Shown: positions 1 to 7,687 of the stretch, piece by piece
Layout of the letters: each line of letters opens with the position of its first letter
How positions within the stretch are numbered: the stretch's first letter is position 1
Source of the DNA: an uncultured Verrucomicrobiales bacterium
GTDB taxonomy: Bacteria; Verrucomicrobiota; Verrucomicrobiia; Verrucomicrobiales; Akkermansiaceae
Assembly: GCA_937916135.1 (NCBI GenBank)
Contig: CALFTQ010000003.1
Location: forward strand, 1 to 18,748
Reading direction: 5' to 3'
DNA: 18,748 bases
The notes under the pieces: generated by a model
Told to the model about the DNA's origin: nothing
What the model saw: the letters and a program-made list of their open reading frames with translations, nothing else
Databases searched by the model: none
Translations under genes and position numbers: made by a program

Positions 1-54
1 CGCGGGACCCCAAGCTTAGAAGGCTCGTGCTCTATCCAACTGAGCTACCGGAGC
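1..54 (-). tRNA. tRNA-Arg (anticodon TCT), 3' part cut by window edge
   Basis: Read on the minus strand, the sequence from 54 down gives a 7-nt acceptor strand GCTCCGG, the linker TA, a D arm with stem GCTC/GAGC, and an anticodon stem CGAGC/GCTTG enclosing the loop CTTCTAA. The anticodon TCT (plus-strand positions 18-20) reads AGA arginine codons. The variable loop begins (GGGGTC), but the T arm and 3' acceptor strand lie beyond position 1, so pairing of the acceptor stem cannot be checked. A matching promoter lies just upstream, and the gene is divergent from mfd. Confidence 0.93.
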
Positions 55-68
55 AGCAGAGCGCGCCT

Positions 69-97
69 ATCCTACCACCCGTACCGCATCTTGGCAA
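69..97 (-). promoter_or_regulatory. Sigma70-type promoter of tRNA-Arg
   Basis: The minus strand carries -35 TTGCCA (97-92), a 17-nt spacer and -10 TAGGAT (74-69). Transcription would start near 62, giving a leader of about 8 nt before the mature tRNA 5' end at 54. It stands back to back with the mfd promoter. Confidence 0.6.
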
Positions 98-105
98 GCT
101 TTTAT

Positions 106-134
106 TTGACATTCTGCAAATCAGCTGCTACGAT
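106..134 (+). promoter_or_regulatory. Sigma70-type promoter of mfd
   Basis: A consensus -35 TTGACA (106-111), a 17-nt spacer and -10 TACGAT (129-134) precede mfd. The predicted transcription start is about 140-142. This is downstream of the GTG at 137 and almost on the in-frame GTG at 143, so the mRNA should have no leader or nearly none. Confidence 0.7.
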
Positions 135-136
135 AA

Positions 137-3100
137 GTGCGCGTGGCGAAGCCGCTCACAGAGATTGTTGCGAAATCCCCTGCCTTTGCCGGGGAGCTGG
201 AGAGGCTGCGCCGAGCGGGCTCAAAGGATGAGCCGCTGGTGCTGGAGCGGGTGAGTCCCGCCGCTTTTTCCTTTGTGGCGGCCATGGTGGCTGCCGCTTC
301 CGATACACCCCGCCGCGTGTGGGTGGTGGCCGATGCCCTGCCCGTGCAGGAACGACTGGCCGCAGAGTGGAATCTATGGCAGGGGCCACAGGCTGTATTT
401 GTGCCGGAGCAGGAAATCCACATCAACAACGGCCTCTCCGACCCCGACCTGGCCGCAGAGCGACTGGAAGCCCTGCGCGCCATCTCCGGCCCACCGAAAG
501 AAACGCAGGCAGTCATCGTCACCGCGGCGGCGCTGCAGCAGCCGGCTCCCAGTTTTGCCGCAGGCGGCGGTTTCACCCTCACTCTGCGGGTAGAAGGCGA
601 ATACCCGCTGGATGATGTGTGCACCGCCTTGCAAGACCACGAATTCGAGCGTGTGGACCAGGTGACAGGACGCGGTGAATGGAGCCTGCGCGGCGGCATT
701 CTGGATGTCTTTCCCCTGCAATCGGCCTGGCCGCTGCGCATCGAATTCTTCGGGGATGAAGTGGAAAGCATCCGCGCCTTCGATATCGATTCCCAGCTCT
801 CGTTCAGAAAGCTGGACACAGCAGACCTGGTGCTGGATGAACCAGAAGCAGACCGCCCGCTGGGAGATTGGATTGACAGGAACGACTGGGTCATCAGTCT
901 CCCCGGCTGCGGTGTGCCGGGCCATGTGCTCGTATATGAACTGCCGCCGGATCGTGAAGAAGTGCTGCCGGATATCGACACCGTGAACGCCGGCGACAGC
1001 ACCGCCATCTTCGGGACGCCACTGGGCAGCTTCGAAACCGGCGACTTTGTGATGCAGGAAGCCCGCCGCCAGCTGGCAGGCATAGAGCTTCGTAAGTGGC
1101 GGGAGCAGAAGTGGCGCGTCGTCATGTTCTTCCCCCATGAGGGAGAAAAAGAGCGATTCGAGGAAATCTGCGGCGAGGACGATGCCTGGTCCGGCGTGCA
1201 GAGCCGGGATGGCGACCTGCCCCTGGGCTTCTCTATCCCCGGGGCCAGACTGGCCATCCTCTCCGCAGCCGAGATTTTCGGCCGCTACTCCACCCCCCGC
1301 AACCGCAAGCAGGATGACCGCACCGACCGCATGCGACGCGAGCGAGCCCAGGCCCCGCTCCGCGAAATCGAAGAAGGAGACTTCGTTATCCACGCTTCTC
1401 ACGGACTAGGTAAGTTCGTGGGTATCGTGCGCGATGAAAAAAGCGGAGAAGAAGAGATTCACATCAAATATGCGGATGGGGTGCTGCTACGCATCCCGCT
1501 GCAGCAGAGCCACCTGGTCTCCAAATATGTGGGCCTTGGGGCAAAAACGCCCGAACTCAGCAAGCTGGGGGATGCCCGCTGGCGCCGCGCCTGCCAGGCC
1601 GCGGAAAAAGCGGTGATGGACTATGCCGCCCAGCTGCTGGAGGTGCAGGCCGAGCGCGAGAGCAACACCGGCTATGCCCACCCGGCAGATTCCGGCTGGA
1701 TGTGGCAGTTCGAATCCAGTTTCCCCTACCGCGAGACACCGGACCAGCTCCGCGCCATTTCCCAGACCAAAGCGGATATGGAAAGTGGACGCCCCATGGA
1801 CCGCCTCATCTGCGGTGACGTGGGCTTCGGCAAGACCGAGGTGGCCATTCGCGCGGCGTTCAAATGCGTGACCGGCGGCAAGCAGGCGGCCATCCTGGCA
1901 CCCACCACGGTGCTGGCCGCGCAGCACTACCGCACCTTCCGCACCCGCATGAGCGAATATCCCGTGCGCATTGAGCTGATGAGCCGCTTCACTCCGGCAA
2001 AAAAAATCAAGGAGATAGTCAAAGGCATTGCAGATGGTTCAGTGGATATCGTTATCGGTACGCACCGCGTCATTTCCAAAGATGTCAGTTTCAAGAATCT
2101 GGGGCTGGCCGTCATCGATGAGGAACAGCGTTTCGGTGTGCGCCATAAGGAGCAGTTCAAGCGCATGTTCCGCATGGTGGATATGCTCACCCTCTCTGCC
2201 ACCCCCATCCCCCGCACCCTCTATGTGGCGCTCATGGGAGCGCGCGATATGAGCACCATCGAAACCCCGCCGCTGAACCGCCTGCCGGTGCAGACCGCCG
2301 TGTGCCCGTACAACGAAAAACTCATTGCCGATGCCATCGAACGCGAGCTTGCGCGCAATGGGCAGGTTTTCTTCCTGCACAACCGCGTGCAAAGCATCCT
2401 GAAGATGAAGGATGAGCTGCAGCGGCTCGCCCCCAAGGCGCGCATCGTGGTGGGGCATGGGCAGATGGATAAAGGCGAGCTGGAACTCATCATGCGCGAT
2501 TTTGTGGACGGCAAGGCAGATGTGTTGCTGGCCACCAGCATCATCGAGAGCGGTATCGACATCCCGAACGCCAACACCATCATCATCGACCGCGCCGATC
2601 GCTTCGGGCTGGCCGATTTATACCAGCTGCGCGGCCGCGTGGGACGCGGTGGCCACAGGGCATATGCCTACCTCCTGCTCCCGCGCCAGGCTCTCTGCAC
2701 CGGCGATGCCCGCAAGCGAGTCTCGGCCATCAAGCAGTATACTGAGCTGGGCAGCGGTTTCAAAATCGCCATGCGCGACCTCGAAATTCGCGGCGCAGGC
2801 AACCTGCTTGGCACTCAGCAGAGCGGCCACATCGCCGCCATCGGTTTTGAGCTGTACTGCCAGCTGCTCCGCCAATCCATCGAACGCATGCAGGGAAAAG
2901 TGCCCACCATCCGAGCTGAGGCCACCTTCAAAGCCGACTTTGTCTGCCACAGCGAAGCGAGTATGTCCACCCGAGCCGATGCCGACAAGATGCTCGGCGC
3001 CTACCTGCCAGCCTTTTACATGGAGTCCACCAAGACCCGCATGGAGGCCTACACCCAGCTGGCACGTGCCTGCACCGTAGACGATGTGGATGACCTGGAC

Positions 3101-3340
3101 CGCCAGTGGCGCGACCGCTTCGGCCCCCTCCCCCGCGAGGTGGCCCACCTGCTCTCCGTACACAAAATCCGCATTCTGGCCACCCGCCGCAATATCTCCA
3201 CCGTTGAAATCAGCGGGCAGAAACTCATGCTCACCCGCAATAATGACTACATCCTGGACAACAAGCGCTTCCCCCGTCTCCAGAAAATCAGCCCACAGGA
3301 CAAACTCACGGAAGCTCTCAAAATGTTGCAGAGCATGTAA
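137..3340 (+). CDS. mfd: Transcription-repair coupling factor Mfd
   Basis: Mfd is a cytoplasmic ATP-driven DNA translocase that pushes stalled RNA polymerase off DNA lesions and recruits UvrA for nucleotide excision repair. Residues 1 to about 350 form the UvrB-like N-terminal module. The CarD-like RNA polymerase-interacting domain begins near residue 414 (GDFVIHASHGLGKFVGI). The superfamily 2 motor follows: Walker A GDVGFGKTE (560-568), DEEQ box (661-664), LSATPIPRT (686 on), and motif VI QLRGRVGRG (830-838). A TRCF C-terminal domain completes it. At 1067 residues it is somewhat shorter than the 1148-residue E. coli protein but appears complete. A TAA at 134-136 abuts the GTG at 137, so the start is GTG 137 or GTG 143; promoter placement favours 143. 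The next in-frame ATG (284) would remove part of the conserved N-terminal fold. No Shine-Dalgarno is visible. Confidence 0.97.
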   Translation: MRVAKPLTEIVAKSPAFAGELERLRRAGSKDEPLVLERVSPAAFSFVAAMVAAASDTPRRVWVVADALPVQERLAAEWNLWQGPQAVFVPEQEIHINNGLSDPDLAAERLEALRAISGPPKETQAVIVTAAALQQPAPSFAAGGGFTLTLRVEGEYPLDDVCTALQDHEFERVDQVTGRGEWSLRGGILDVFPLQSAWPLRIEFFGDEVESIRAFDIDSQLSFRKLDTADLVLDEPEADRPLGDWIDRNDWVISLPGCGVPGHVLVYELPPDREEVLPDIDTVNAGDSTAIFGTPLGSFETGDFVMQEARRQLAGIELRKWREQKWRVVMFFPHEGEKERFEEICGEDDAWSGVQSRDGDLPLGFSIPGARLAILSAAEIFGRYSTPRNRKQDDRTDRMRRERAQAPLREIEEGDFVIHASHGLGKFVGIVRDEKSGEEEIHIKYADGVLLRIPLQQSHLVSKYVGLGAKTPELSKLGDARWRRACQAAEKAVMDYAAQLLEVQAERESNTGYAHPADSGWMWQFESSFPYRETPDQLRAISQTKADMESGRPMDRLICGDVGFGKTEVAIRAAFKCVTGGKQAAILAPTTVLAAQHYRTFRTRMSEYPVRIELMSRFTPAKKIKEIVKGIADGSVDIVIGTHRVISKDVSFKNLGLAVIDEEQRFGVRHKEQFKRMFRMVDMLTLSATPIPRTLYVALMGARDMSTIETPPLNRLPVQTAVCPYNEKLIADAIERELARNGQVFFLHNRVQSILKMKDELQRLAPKARIVVGHGQMDKGELELIMRDFVDGKADVLLATSIIESGIDIPNANTIIIDRADRFGLADLYQLRGRVGRGGHRAYAYLLLPRQALCTGDARKRVSAIKQYTELGSGFKIAMRDLEIRGAGNLLGTQQSGHIAAIGFELYCQLLRQSIERMQGKVPTIRAEATFKADFVCHSEASMSTRADADKMLGAYLPAFYMESTKTRMEAYTQLARACTVDDVDDLDRQWRDRFGPLPREVAHLLSVHKIRILATRRNISTVEISGQKLMLTRNNDYILDNKRFPRLQKISPQDKLTEALKMLQSM

Positions 3341-3360
3341 TTGAAACAGTATCACCACCT

Positions 3361-3412
3361 TCTGCCCGGTGAATTGCTGTTTGGCGACTGCGCCGCCGCA
3401 ATTCCCGGCAGA
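3361..3412. terminator. Hairpin between convergent mfd and carbonic anhydrase-like gene
   Basis: An inverted repeat lies between two convergent genes. TCTGCC (3361-3366) pairs with GGCAGA (3407-3412), GAATTGC (3371-3377) pairs with GCAATTC (3398-3404), and an inner GGCG/CGCC stem caps it. There is no T tract on either side, so it is not a classical intrinsic terminator. Its position 20 nt after each stop codon suggests a bidirectional 3'-end structure. Confidence 0.45.
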
Positions 3413-3432
3413 ATCAGGAGAAGCATAGACAC

Positions 3433-3942
3433 TCAACGGGCAGCATACTCCCGCGCAAGCCGGATGTAATCCTTCGCGTGGTCAATGTTGGCCTGCTCAG
3501 TTTCGGGCGGCAGCTGCTTCACCACCCGGGCGGGGGAGCCCAGCACCAGGCTGTGGGGCGGGATGATGGTGCCCTTGGTCACCAGTGCATGCGCACCCAC
3601 TATCGAGCCATGCCCCACCACGGCGCCATCAAGCACCACCGCACCCATGCCGATGAGGCAGGCATCCTCCACGGTGCAGGCATGCAGGGTCACGCTGTGG
3701 CCCACGGTCACATACCGGCCCAGCTTGCAGCCGCACTCATAGTCTACGTGCAGGCAGCAGTTGTCCTGCACGTTGGAGCCCTCCCCTATCTCGATGGGGG
3801 AAACATCTCCGCGGATGGTGGTGTTGTACCACACATTGCTGCCGGGCTGCAGGGTCACGCGACCGATGATATCGGCACTGGCGGCCACAAAGGCCGGTTC
3901 GTTCAGCTGCGGAGCATTGCCGGCAAAGGATTCAATAGCCAT
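3433..3942 (-). CDS. Gamma-carbonic anhydrase-like hexapeptide-repeat protein (YrdA/PaaY type)
   Basis: A 169-residue left-handed beta-helix protein with repeated hexapeptide turns over residues 20-140, such as SADIIGRV, GSNVWYNTTIRGD, GSNVQDNCCLHVD and GHSVTLHACT. The three histidines expected to bind metal between subunits of the trimer are present: H65 in CLHVD, and H82 and H87 in GHSVTLH. Family members are cytoplasmic trimers; some are active carbonic anhydrases and many have no established substrate, so the activity is not certain. It is convergent with mfd and lies downstream of ilvN, but the strong terminator at 3958-3994 separates it from that transcript. I see no good promoter or Shine-Dalgarno directly upstream, so some readthrough through that terminator may feed it. 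Confidence 0.9.
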   Translation of the reverse strand: MAIESFAGNAPQLNEPAFVAASADIIGRVTLQPGSNVWYNTTIRGDVSPIEIGEGSNVQDNCCLHVDYECGCKLGRYVTVGHSVTLHACTVEDACLIGMGAVVLDGAVVGHGSIVGAHALVTKGTIIPPHSLVLGSPARVVKQLPPETEQANIDHAKDYIRLAREYAAR

Positions 3943-3957
3943 GGTCGGGGGTGAAGA

Positions 3958-3994
3958 AAACCACCGGCAAAGTGCCTGGCCCTGCCGGTGGTTT
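3958..3994 (-). terminator. Intrinsic terminator of ilvN
   Basis: A perfect 12-bp stem, AAACCACCGGCA (3958-3969) with TGCCGGTGGTTT (3983-3994), has a 13-nt loop and begins about 26 nt after the ilvN stop. On the minus strand the stem ends in TTTTC, a short U-rich tail. It sits 15 nt before the start codon of the next minus-strand gene. Confidence 0.82.
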
Positions 3995-4020
3995 GCATTT
4001 GGTAAGATAATGAAGGAAAA

Positions 4021-4512
4021 TTAATGGCGGGGCTTCACCACGGCAATCTTGCCGGAGCGCGTCACCATGTCCACATCGTAGTCGCTCATGAGGTCCAGGA
4101 AGCGGTTCAGACGGAACGCACCACCGGAAATCTCGATGGTGAGCATCTCACGCGTGGCATCAATGACCTGGGCGCGGAACATATCGCAAAGCTGAAGGAT
4201 TTCAGTCTTATTCTGAGCGAAGCGCACACGCACCAGCACGATTTCGCGGTAGACCGTGGGGGCGTTGCGGTAGTCGATTACCTCTACCACATTCACGAGC
4301 TTGCTGAGCTGCTTGATGACCTGGTCGAGCTTCTCATTGTCTTCCTTCACGTCGATGGTCATGCGGGAGAACCTGGGGTCCTCGCAGGGTGCTACGTTGA
4401 GGGAGTGAATGTTATAGCCGCGACCGGAGAACAGGCCTGCTACGCGGGAAAGCACACCAAACTTGTTTTCCACGAGCACGGAGATTGTATTGATCGGTTT
4501 GTCAGTCGGCAT
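4021..4512 (-). CDS. ilvN: Acetolactate synthase small (regulatory) subunit
   Basis: The 163-residue protein matches the IlvN/IlvH family. An N-terminal ACT domain (about residues 8-82) carries the family pattern VENKFGVLSRVAGLFSGRGY and is followed by the conserved NIHSLNVAP. A C-terminal ALS small-subunit domain completes it. The ACT domain binds valine and mediates feedback inhibition of the catalytic subunit in the first shared step of valine, leucine and isoleucine synthesis. The catalytic subunit gene (ilvB/ilvI), its usual neighbour, is not in the window. The gene has its own promoter (4540-4568) and terminator (3958-3994), so it is probably a single-gene transcript. The predicted leader is about 20 nt with no Shine-Dalgarno and no room for a leader-peptide attenuator. 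Confidence 0.95.
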   Translation of the reverse strand: MPTDKPINTISVLVENKFGVLSRVAGLFSGRGYNIHSLNVAPCEDPRFSRMTIDVKEDNEKLDQVIKQLSKLVNVVEVIDYRNAPTVYREIVLVRVRFAQNKTEILQLCDMFRAQVIDATREMLTIEISGGAFRLNRFLDLMSDYDVDMVTRSGKIAVVKPRH

Positions 4513-4539
4513 AATGTGTAGGGGGTGTAATCGCGTTAG

Positions 4540-4568
4540 AGAATACCTGATTCACCACGCCGCGTCAA
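4540..4568 (-). promoter_or_regulatory. Sigma70-type promoter of ilvN
   Basis: The minus strand carries -35 TTGACG (4568-4563), an exact 17-nt spacer and -10 TATTCT (4545-4540). Transcription would begin near 4533, about 20 nt before the ATG at 4512. Confidence 0.75.
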
Positions 4569-4649
4569 GCAGTATCTTCTCACGCAGACGCAGTATTTTA
4601 TCAGGAGTTTGAATTTTGAATGTATTGAATTCCGCGGGATTCCCAAGAC

Positions 4650-5300
4650 TCAATCCGCCGGTGTACCCTGCTCCGTCTCTGCCGCAAGCTCGGTGGATTC
4701 GGTCTGCGGCTCAGGTTTCCTGCGGGGCTTCTTTTCCTTCTTCACGTTGAACTTGTTGGCGGCGGCCTGGAATCCCTCTTTCATCATCATGACGGTGGCT
4801 TCCTCGGCCCTGGCCAGGCATTCCTCCAGCAGCGGGCGCTCATCCGGCGCAAATTTGCCAAGCACGTGGCCCACCATTTCCTTCTGCCCCGGGGCGCCGA
4901 TGCCCACGCGGAGGCGGGGGAACTTCTCGCCGCCCAGGTGGGCAATGAGTGATTTCATGCCATTGTGTCCGCCGGCGGAGCCCCCTGCCCTCAGGCGCAT
5001 GGTGCCCACGGGGAAGGAAATATCATCGTAGATGACCAGCACCTGCGACGGGTCAAACTTGTAATAGCGCATGATGGGCCCCACGCACTCCCCGCTGCAG
5101 TTCATGAAGGTCTGCGGCTTGATGAGCAGCACCCCGGGCCCGGCGGCCAGCTCGCCTTTGCGCGCCTTATCGGGCTTCCATTCAGCTCCGAAGCGGCGCG
5201 CAAGGCGATCCAGCACCATGAAACCCACGTTGTGGCGGGTTTCGGCATAGTCGCGGCCCGGGTTACCCAGGCCCACGATGATGCGGATGGGGAGATCCAT
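4650..5300 (-). CDS. pth: Peptidyl-tRNA hydrolase
   Basis: Pth hydrolyses peptidyl-tRNA released by abortive translation, returning tRNA to the pool; it acts in the cytoplasm. The conserved motifs are all present: GLGNPG (10-15, N13), RHNVG with catalytic base H23, the FMNCSG loop (65-70, N67), YDD with D92, and GGHNG with N113. The protein is 216 residues, longer than the roughly 190 usual for the family. The excess is a charged tail from about residue 188 (KKEKKPRRKPEPQTESTE) that looks disordered and may bind RNA. The start codon lies 3 nt after the leuA stop, so the two are co-transcribed and probably translationally coupled. No Shine-Dalgarno is visible. Confidence 0.96.
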   Translation of the reverse strand: MDLPIRIIVGLGNPGRDYAETRHNVGFMVLDRLARRFGAEWKPDKARKGELAAGPGVLLIKPQTFMNCSGECVGPIMRYYKFDPSQVLVIYDDISFPVGTMRLRAGGSAGGHNGMKSLIAHLGGEKFPRLRVGIGAPGQKEMVGHVLGKFAPDERPLLEECLARAEEATVMMMKEGFQAAANKFNVKKEKKPRRKPEPQTESTELAAETEQGTPAD

Positions 5301-5303
5301 GGC

Positions 5304-6860
5304 TTATGCCTGGGCAGCGGCCAGGGCCTCCAGCGAGATGTTGCGGTTCACGGCGTTCAGGTAGGCGCGGGCAGAGGCTTCAATCACGTCCGTTGCGGCG
5401 CCCTTGCCGGAAACCGGCTTGCATTCGCAGGCACCGAACTGCACCTTCACCGTCACTTCACCCAGGGCATCCTGGCCAATGGAAGTGGCGCGCACGTTGT
5501 AATCCACCAGGGCACCCTTGCTCTTAGTGATGCGGTCGATAGCCTTGAAGCAGGCATTCACCGGACCGTTGCCGATGGCGCAGTCCATATAGAGCTTACC
5601 GTCCTTCTCCAGCTGCACGGTGGCGGTGGGGCGGGCGGCAGAACCGGCCACAAACTGGATGTCCACCATCTTCCAGGTGCCGTCGCAGGTATCCAGCGAA
5701 TCGTTCACCAGGGAAGCCAGGTCATCATCGTACACAAACTTCTTGCTGTCGCCCACCTTCTTGAAGCGCTCGAATACGTGGGAAATTTCGGCATCGGAAA
5801 GGTTGTAGCCGAGCTTCTCCAGGCGGGCCTTCACTGCGGCGCGGCCGGAATGCTTGGTGAGCGGGAGCTCCGTCTCGCCCCAGCCCACTTCGGCAGGGTC
5901 GATTACCTCGTAGGTCTCGCGCTTGGCCAGGATGCCGTGCTGGTGAATGCCGGAGCTGTGGGCAAAAGCGTTCTCGCCCACGATGGCCTTGGAGCGCTGC
6001 ACGGCCAGGCCGCTCATGCTGGCCACCACGCGGCTGGTCTTCACGATTTCGCGGGTCTCCAGGTTATGCGGCTTCTCCCCTGCGGCAAAGCCGAAGGCCT
6101 CCGGGCGGGTGGAAAGGGCCATGGCCACTTCCTCGATAGCGGCGTTACCAGCGCGCTCGCCAATGCCGTTGATGGTGCCTTCCACCTGGCGGGCACCGGC
6201 GGTCACCGCGGCCAGGGAGTTGGCCACAGCCAGACCGATGTCGTTGTGGCAGTGTACGGAAATAATGGCTTTGTCGATATTCTTCACATGCTTGACCACA
6301 TAGTCAATCATGGCGATGTATTCCTGCGGCGTGGTGAAACCCACGGTATCCGGCAGATTCACCGTGGTGGCACCAGCCTCGATGACGGCCTCCACCACCT
6401 GGGCAAGGTAGTCGTGCTCGGTGCGGCTGGCGTCCTCGGCAGAGAATTCCACATCATTCACCAGGCTCTTGGCCAGTTTCACACCGGCCACCGCCATCTC
6501 AATGATTTCCTCCTTGCTCTTCTTGAGCTTGAACTCGCGGTGCAGCGGGCTGGTGGCCAGGAAGGTATGAATGCGGCCGCGGTCCCCGGCGGGTGCCACG
6601 GCGGCGGCAGCGCGGCGGATATCGTTCTCCACGCAGCGGGCCAGACCGGCTATGCGGCACTTCTTCACCGTGTTCGCAATGGTGAACACTGCCTCGAAGT
6701 CGCCATCCGAAATGCAGGGAAAGCCGGCCTCGATGATGTCTACGCCTAGCTTTTCGAGCTGACGGGCTACCTCCAGCTTCTGCCGGAGATTCATGGAAGC
6801 TCCCGGGCACTGCTCACCATCGCGAAGCGTGGTGTCGAAGAATAATACTTTGTCGCTCAT
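5304..6860 (-). CDS. leuA: 2-isopropylmalate synthase
   Basis: LeuA condenses acetyl-CoA with 2-oxoisovalerate, the committed step of leucine synthesis. The N-terminal TIM barrel (about 1-270) opens with DTTLRDGEQCPG, containing R13 and metal ligand D14. The metal-binding HCHND lies at 203-207 (H203, H205), and GNAAIEE supplies N239. A linker leads into the C-terminal LeuA dimer domain (about 390-510), which normally binds leucine for feedback inhibition. At 518 residues it matches the usual bacterial form. It is the first gene of a minus-strand unit with pth 3 nt downstream. A promoter about 30 nt upstream gives a leader too short for a classical leader-peptide attenuator. Confidence 0.97.
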   Translation of the reverse strand: MSDKVLFFDTTLRDGEQCPGASMNLRQKLEVARQLEKLGVDIIEAGFPCISDGDFEAVFTIANTVKKCRIAGLARCVENDIRRAAAAVAPAGDRGRIHTFLATSPLHREFKLKKSKEEIIEMAVAGVKLAKSLVNDVEFSAEDASRTEHDYLAQVVEAVIEAGATTVNLPDTVGFTTPQEYIAMIDYVVKHVKNIDKAIISVHCHNDIGLAVANSLAAVTAGARQVEGTINGIGERAGNAAIEEVAMALSTRPEAFGFAAGEKPHNLETREIVKTSRVVASMSGLAVQRSKAIVGENAFAHSSGIHQHGILAKRETYEVIDPAEVGWGETELPLTKHSGRAAVKARLEKLGYNLSDAEISHVFERFKKVGDSKKFVYDDDLASLVNDSLDTCDGTWKMVDIQFVAGSAARPTATVQLEKDGKLYMDCAIGNGPVNACFKAIDRITKSKGALVDYNVRATSIGQDALGEVTVKVQFGACECKPVSGKGAATDVIEASARAYLNAVNRNISLEALAAAQA

Positions 6861-6895
6861 ACTAGACGTTTCTATTGTTTGTTAACGAAAAACCC

Positions 6896-6923
6896 ACTAT
6901 ACAGAAATGCCGCCCGAAATCAA
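6896..6923 (-). promoter_or_regulatory. Sigma70-type promoter of leuA-pth
   Basis: The minus strand carries -35 TTGATT (6923-6918), a 16-nt spacer and -10 TATAGT (6901-6896). Transcription would begin near 6889, about 29 nt upstream of the leuA ATG at 6860. Confidence 0.62.
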
Positions 6924-6984
6924 GCTGATTATGCGGCATAATTTGGAATTATTCCATTCTTCGATATTTCGGGGCATTTTTCAC

Positions 6985-7575
6985 TCACTTAGGCAACACG
7001 GATTCGGTACCAGCTTCAGGAACCGGCGCATCAGCCTCTCCAGCTGTCGGGACAGGAGCGGGACGGGGAGAATCCTTATCAACCGGCAAGCCGAAAAGCG
7101 TGGCAAGTATCGTGTCACCATAGTAATCCGCATCGGCCAGACGAGCCAGTTCAACATCCAGGCGAATCAACATATCTTCCGAAAACTCAGAAGCAACAAG
7201 TTCCTCATCTTCCTCAGCCAGAGAAGAGAAGTCGGCGTTACGAAGCGCATCACAAGCAGCCGCAATCCGCGGGGCTGCAGCGGACGCCGAGGACGCATCC
7301 GTCACCCCGGCGAGCAGGTCTGCAAGAAGCTCCATCTGGCGGCGAGTCTCCTCCAGAGCAAGAACAGCAGCCGGAGAAAGCTGAGCATCGGCATGTTCCA
7401 GCTTTTCTTCTGCCGATTCCCCGGAGACCTCATCCTCCGCATCAGCAGCTTCCGTTTCCGGCTCCGTTTCCGGCGCATCCACCAGCAACGGTGCCACCGG
7501 TGGCAAATCCTGAGCCGCAAGCGGTACAACAAGCAGAGCCGCAAGAAAAAGAGATACAGACAAGTGCATTTTCAT
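6985..7575 (-). CDS. Unrecognised small acidic exported protein
   Basis: I do not recognise this family. The frame is open further upstream (an ATG at 7668), but I choose the ATG at 7575. From there the 196-residue protein begins with a typical Sec signal peptide, MKMHLSVSLFLAALLVVPLA, cut near AAQ/DLPP. The mature part is strongly acidic and low in complexity near its start (APETEPETEAADAEDE). It then has a predicted helical stretch, roughly residues 65-145 (ALEETRRQMELLADLLAGV and onward), and ends in a Pro/Glu-rich tail. No cysteines or catalytic motifs stand out. A promoter-like sequence just ahead of 7575 supports this start. It is probably a periplasmic protein; no function can be assigned. 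Confidence 0.7.
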   Translation of the reverse strand: MKMHLSVSLFLAALLVVPLAAQDLPPVAPLLVDAPETEPETEAADAEDEVSGESAEEKLEHADAQLSPAAVLALEETRRQMELLADLLAGVTDASSASAAAPRIAAACDALRNADFSSLAEEDEELVASEFSEDMLIRLDVELARLADADYYGDTILATLFGLPVDKDSPRPAPVPTAGEADAPVPEAGTESVLPK

Positions 7576-7587
7576 ATTTCCGCAGGG

Positions 7588-7616
7588 CTTATAGCACGCA
7601 GCTGCCACAGCAGCAA
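7588..7616 (-). promoter_or_regulatory. Possible promoter of the acidic exported protein
   Basis: The minus strand carries TTGCTG (7616-7611), a 17-nt spacer and TATAAG (7593-7588). The start would fall near 7581, only about 6 nt before the ATG at 7575. This favours 7575 over the upstream in-frame ATG and suggests another nearly leaderless mRNA. Confidence 0.42.
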
Positions 7617-7687
7617 GCAAAATTTCAGAAATACAGGTTGAATGGGAAAAATTCCTTAAAAAAAGCATCTACTGGACAATTGAGAGG

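Noticed and set aside
121..1402. Long minus-strand open frames opposite mfd
   Set aside because: They lie entirely within a well-supported gene and have low-complexity, Ser/Arg- or Ala/Gly-rich translations typical of antisense frames in GC-rich DNA.
4627..4642. GAATTC/GGATTC hairpin shortly after the pth stop codon as a terminator
   Set aside because: Only 6 bp with a G-U pair, a 4-nt loop and no T tract; too weak to call.
4965..6749. 594-residue plus-strand open frame opposite leuA and part of pth
   Set aside because: The His/Gly/Ala-rich translation has no family resemblance, while the minus strand encodes complete LeuA and Pth with catalytic motifs.
6861..6895. Leucine attenuator or riboswitch ahead of leuA
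   Set aside because: The leader from the predicted transcription start is only about 29 nt, without a leu-rich peptide or paired hairpins.
7576..7668. Upstream ATG (7668) as start of the acidic exported protein
   Set aside because: The extra 31 residues would bury the signal peptide, and the promoter-like sequence at 7588-7616 lies inside them.
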